From NCBI GenBank assembly GCA_019454705.1, contig JACFNS010000188.1, forward strand, positions 1-5,660: 5,660 nt of DNA, in the 5' to 3' direction. Of the stretch, positions 3,873 through 5,660 are shown piece by piece. Each line of letters opens with the position of its first letter. Positions within the stretch are counted from its first letter, which is position 1. A model generated the notes under the pieces. That model made no database searches. It was given only the letters and a program-made list of their open reading frames with translations, and was not told the origin of the DNA. This stretch comes from Taibaiella sp. (GTDB lineage Bacteria; Bacteroidota; Bacteroidia; Chitinophagales; Chitinophagaceae). The translations under genes and the position numbers were made by a program.

Positions 3873-5660
3873 CTAGAACTTAAAGTTGTAGGTAATACTG
3901 GGCAGTATCGGGAAAATAGAGACCTGCTTTACTGTTGCTTGCACACCCTGGCTCAGGTCGCCTTCTGTATCTACATACAGGAAATAGGGGTTCTGCCTGC
4001 TATATACATTATATATAGAAAATGCCCAACTGCTTTCCCAGCGTTTGTTTTTTCTCTTTTGCCTTTGGGGGGTAAGCACAGCCGAGAGGTCCAGCCTGTG
4101 ATAGGCGAACAAACGGTAAGCGTTCAGGTCGCTGTACTGTGGCACTACAGTCTGGCTGATGAAATAGTAATTTGTGGGCAAGGTAATAGCGTTGCCTGAA
4201 CCGTAGACAAATACAGACGAGAACGTCCAGCGAGGGCTGTACTCATAAGTTCCTACCAACGACAGGTCGTGCCTGCGGTCATACTTGGCAGGGTAGCGAT
4301 TGCCCCTGTTCAGGTCAGGAAATTTTCGGTATGTCCAAGCCAGTGTATAACCTATCCAACCGGTAAATTTGCCTTTTGTCTTATTGATGAAGAACTCCGC
4401 ACCATAGGCTTCACCACTTCCGAAGACAAAATCCAGTTCGGGGTCTTGTATGGTCGACGGTATGTACCCCTCACGATATTCCACCTGGTTGCGCATATCT
4501 TTATAATATACTTCTACCGATGTTTCCAGCGCATTATCCAGAAAGTTCCTGAAATAACCCAATGAGTATTGCCAAGACTGTTGTGGCCTAACTATCAACG
4601 TACTGGGCACCCAAAGGTCGGTAGGCAATGTACTGCCGTTGTTGGATACAAGGTGTATATACTGGTAGGTTTTAGTAACAGCTGCTTTGATGGATGATTT
4701 TTCACTCAAATCAAAACGCATGTTCAGGCGCGGTTCCCAGCCACCGTATGTTTCTACAATCTGCCCTGTGGAATATACCGTGCTATCTGTGCGTTTGCCG
4801 TTCAGGTCGGTAGTATATGTAGTGTATGGGCCTATCTGGCCAAACCACGAATAACGTATGCCTGCATTTACCTTCAGCCAACTGAATGGGTCGAACTCGT
4901 CCATGATATATGCGCCACCTTCGTGTGCGTATTTTATCAAGGCATTGTTGGGTTGCAGTTCCACTTCTCCGACACTGCCCGATATCTGGTTGGGTATAAA
5001 CTTGTGATATGTGTATGCTACCCCGCCTTTGAAGTTGTGGTTGAAAGCCGAGAAGTAATCAAGGTCAATTTTAGCATTTAAGTCCCGTACGCCTGACGAT
5101 AGTTTGAAGTCAAAATCATTTTGTGTGGCACCGAATGAGAATTGATAATCATTGTACACGGCAGTGGTGTTCAGGAAGAGCCTGTCATTAAACAGGTGGT
5201 TCCAGCGTAGGGTAGCGGTGCTGTTTCCCCAGGGTATATCCGCGGCAAAAGAGCCGCTTTCGCCTGCGAACTTGAATTTATCACGACCGAAGTAGCCGCT
5301 TAGGTACACACGGTCTTTATCTGTAATCTTATAGTTGGCTTTCAGGTTGGCATCGTAGAAGAAATAGCCTGAATTTTTCAGTGCACCCGTAGCAAATGGT
5401 TTTATCAACACATCTATATAGGTGCGCCTGCCAGACAGCATGAATGAGCCCTTGTCTTTTTTGATGGGTCCTTCCAGGGTAAGGCGTGAGGCAATAAGCC
5501 CTATGCCACCCTCGGCATGGTATTCTTTCATATTACCTTCTTTCATCGATACGTCCACTACCGATGAAAGCCTGCCCCCGTATTTTGCAGGCATGCCGCC
5601 TTTTATCAGGGTTACGTTATTCAATGCGTCTGTATTAAACACAGAAAAAAAACCGAACAG
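3873..5660 (-). CDS. TonB-dependent outer-membrane receptor, C-terminal part (5' end outside window)
   Basis: The frame is open from the window edge (5660) to a TAG at 3873-3875, giving 595 visible residues; the gene clearly continues upstream. A GTG at 5640-5642 could be mistaken for a start, but the six codons before it (LFGFFS) belong to the conserved plug-end motif LFGFFSVFN, so it is an internal valine. The fragment opens with the end of the plug domain (VTLIKGGMPAKYGGRLSSVVDVSMKEGN, quoted here only by its first 20: VTLIKGGMPAKYGGRLSSVV, residues 16-35), then a long beta-barrel of alternating aromatic-rich strands, and ends in YNFKF with a terminal Phe typical of outer-membrane proteins recognised by the BAM complex. 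Such receptors import siderophores, cobalamin, glycans or peptides using TonB-ExbBD energy. In this Bacteroidota subgroup an N-terminal carboxypeptidase-like (CarboxypepD_reg) domain is usual and would lie outside the window. No SusD-like partner is visible downstream, so a glycan-utilisation (SusCD) role is not supported; the substrate is unknown. Confidence 0.93.
   Translation of the reverse strand: MFGFFSVFNTDALNNVTLIKGGMPAKYGGRLSSVVDVSMKEGNMKEYHAEGGIGLIASRLTLEGPIKKDKGSFMLSGRRTYIDVLIKPFATGALKNSGYFFYDANLKANYKITDKDRVYLSGYFGRDKFKFAGESGSFAADIPWGNSTATLRWNHLFNDRLFLNTTAVYNDYQFSFGATQNDFDFKLSSGVRDLNAKIDLDYFSAFNHNFKGGVAYTYHKFIPNQISGSVGEVELQPNNALIKYAHEGGAYIMDEFDPFSWLKVNAGIRYSWFGQIGPYTTYTTDLNGKRTDSTVYSTGQIVETYGGWEPRLNMRFDLSEKSSIKAAVTKTYQYIHLVSNNGSTLPTDLWVPSTLIVRPQQSWQYSLGYFRNFLDNALETSVEVYYKDMRNQVEYREGYIPSTIQDPELDFVFGSGEAYGAEFFINKTKGKFTGWIGYTLAWTYRKFPDLNRGNRYPAKYDRRHDLSLVGTYEYSPRWTFSSVFVYGSGNAITLPTNYYFISQTVVPQYSDLNAYRLFAYHRLDLSAVLTPQRQKRKNKRWESSWAFSIYNVYSRQNPYFLYVDTEGDLSQGVQATVKQVSIFPILPSITYNFKF

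Noticed and set aside
3801..4199. Plus-strand open frame of 132 codons
   Set aside because: It lies almost entirely antisense to the TonB receptor and the start of the seven-TM gene, whose protein features are convincing, and its translation shows no recognisable domain.
5640..5642. GTG as the start codon of the TonB-dependent receptor
   Set aside because: The frame stays open to the window edge, and the six codons before the GTG encode LFGFFS, part of the conserved LFGFFSVFN plug-end motif. The gene is truncated by the window, not starting here.
3873..5660. SusC-type glycan importer
   Set aside because: No SusD-like lipoprotein follows the receptor, and the plug-end signature fits the general TonB receptor group; the N-terminal region that would help is outside the window.

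Overview
The window looks like chromosomal DNA of a Bacteroidota bacterium, probably near the Chitinophagales/Sphingobacteriales. This is inferred from a secreted protease with a type IX secretion (T9SS) C-terminal sorting domain, a TonB-dependent receptor with the Bacteroidota plug-end signature LFGFFSVFN...KGGMPAKYGGRLSSV, start codons preceded by A-rich leaders without a clear Shine-Dalgarno, and matches to the TAnnTTTG promoter element. There are no tRNA or rRNA genes, insertion sequences or CRISPR arrays, and no sign of recent transfer.

Layout. Bases 1-411 (+) are the 3' end of a c-type cytochrome gene with one CxxCH haem site. It converges on a large minus-strand gene (480-2387), and a perfect 36-bp palindrome (428-463) lies between them as a likely bidirectional terminator. 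The 480-2387 gene encodes a secreted metzincin zinc protease: signal peptide, propeptide, HExxHxxGxxH catalytic domain, SprB/PKD-like module and T9SS sorting tail. Upstream, 2388-2679 has no gene but several inverted repeats. A 45-codon minus-strand ORF (2680-2817) encodes a likely single-pass membrane protein behind an A/C-rich leader. Bases 2818-3105 hold that leader, a candidate promoter and short repeats. Bases 3106-3807 (-) encode an uncharacterised protein with about seven membrane segments. Bases 3873-5660 (-) are the 3' part of a TonB-dependent outer-membrane receptor gene running off the window.

The four minus-strand genes share a direction, but the gaps (65, 288 and 292 bp), candidate promoters and hairpins suggest mostly separate transcription units. 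A cell-envelope theme is visible (outer-membrane uptake, inner-membrane proteins, secreted protease, cytochrome), but nothing shows that the genes form one pathway. I see no clear new multi-gene system. The most unusual parts are the small membrane-protein locus with its structured flanks and a perfect hairpin inside the protease coding sequence.
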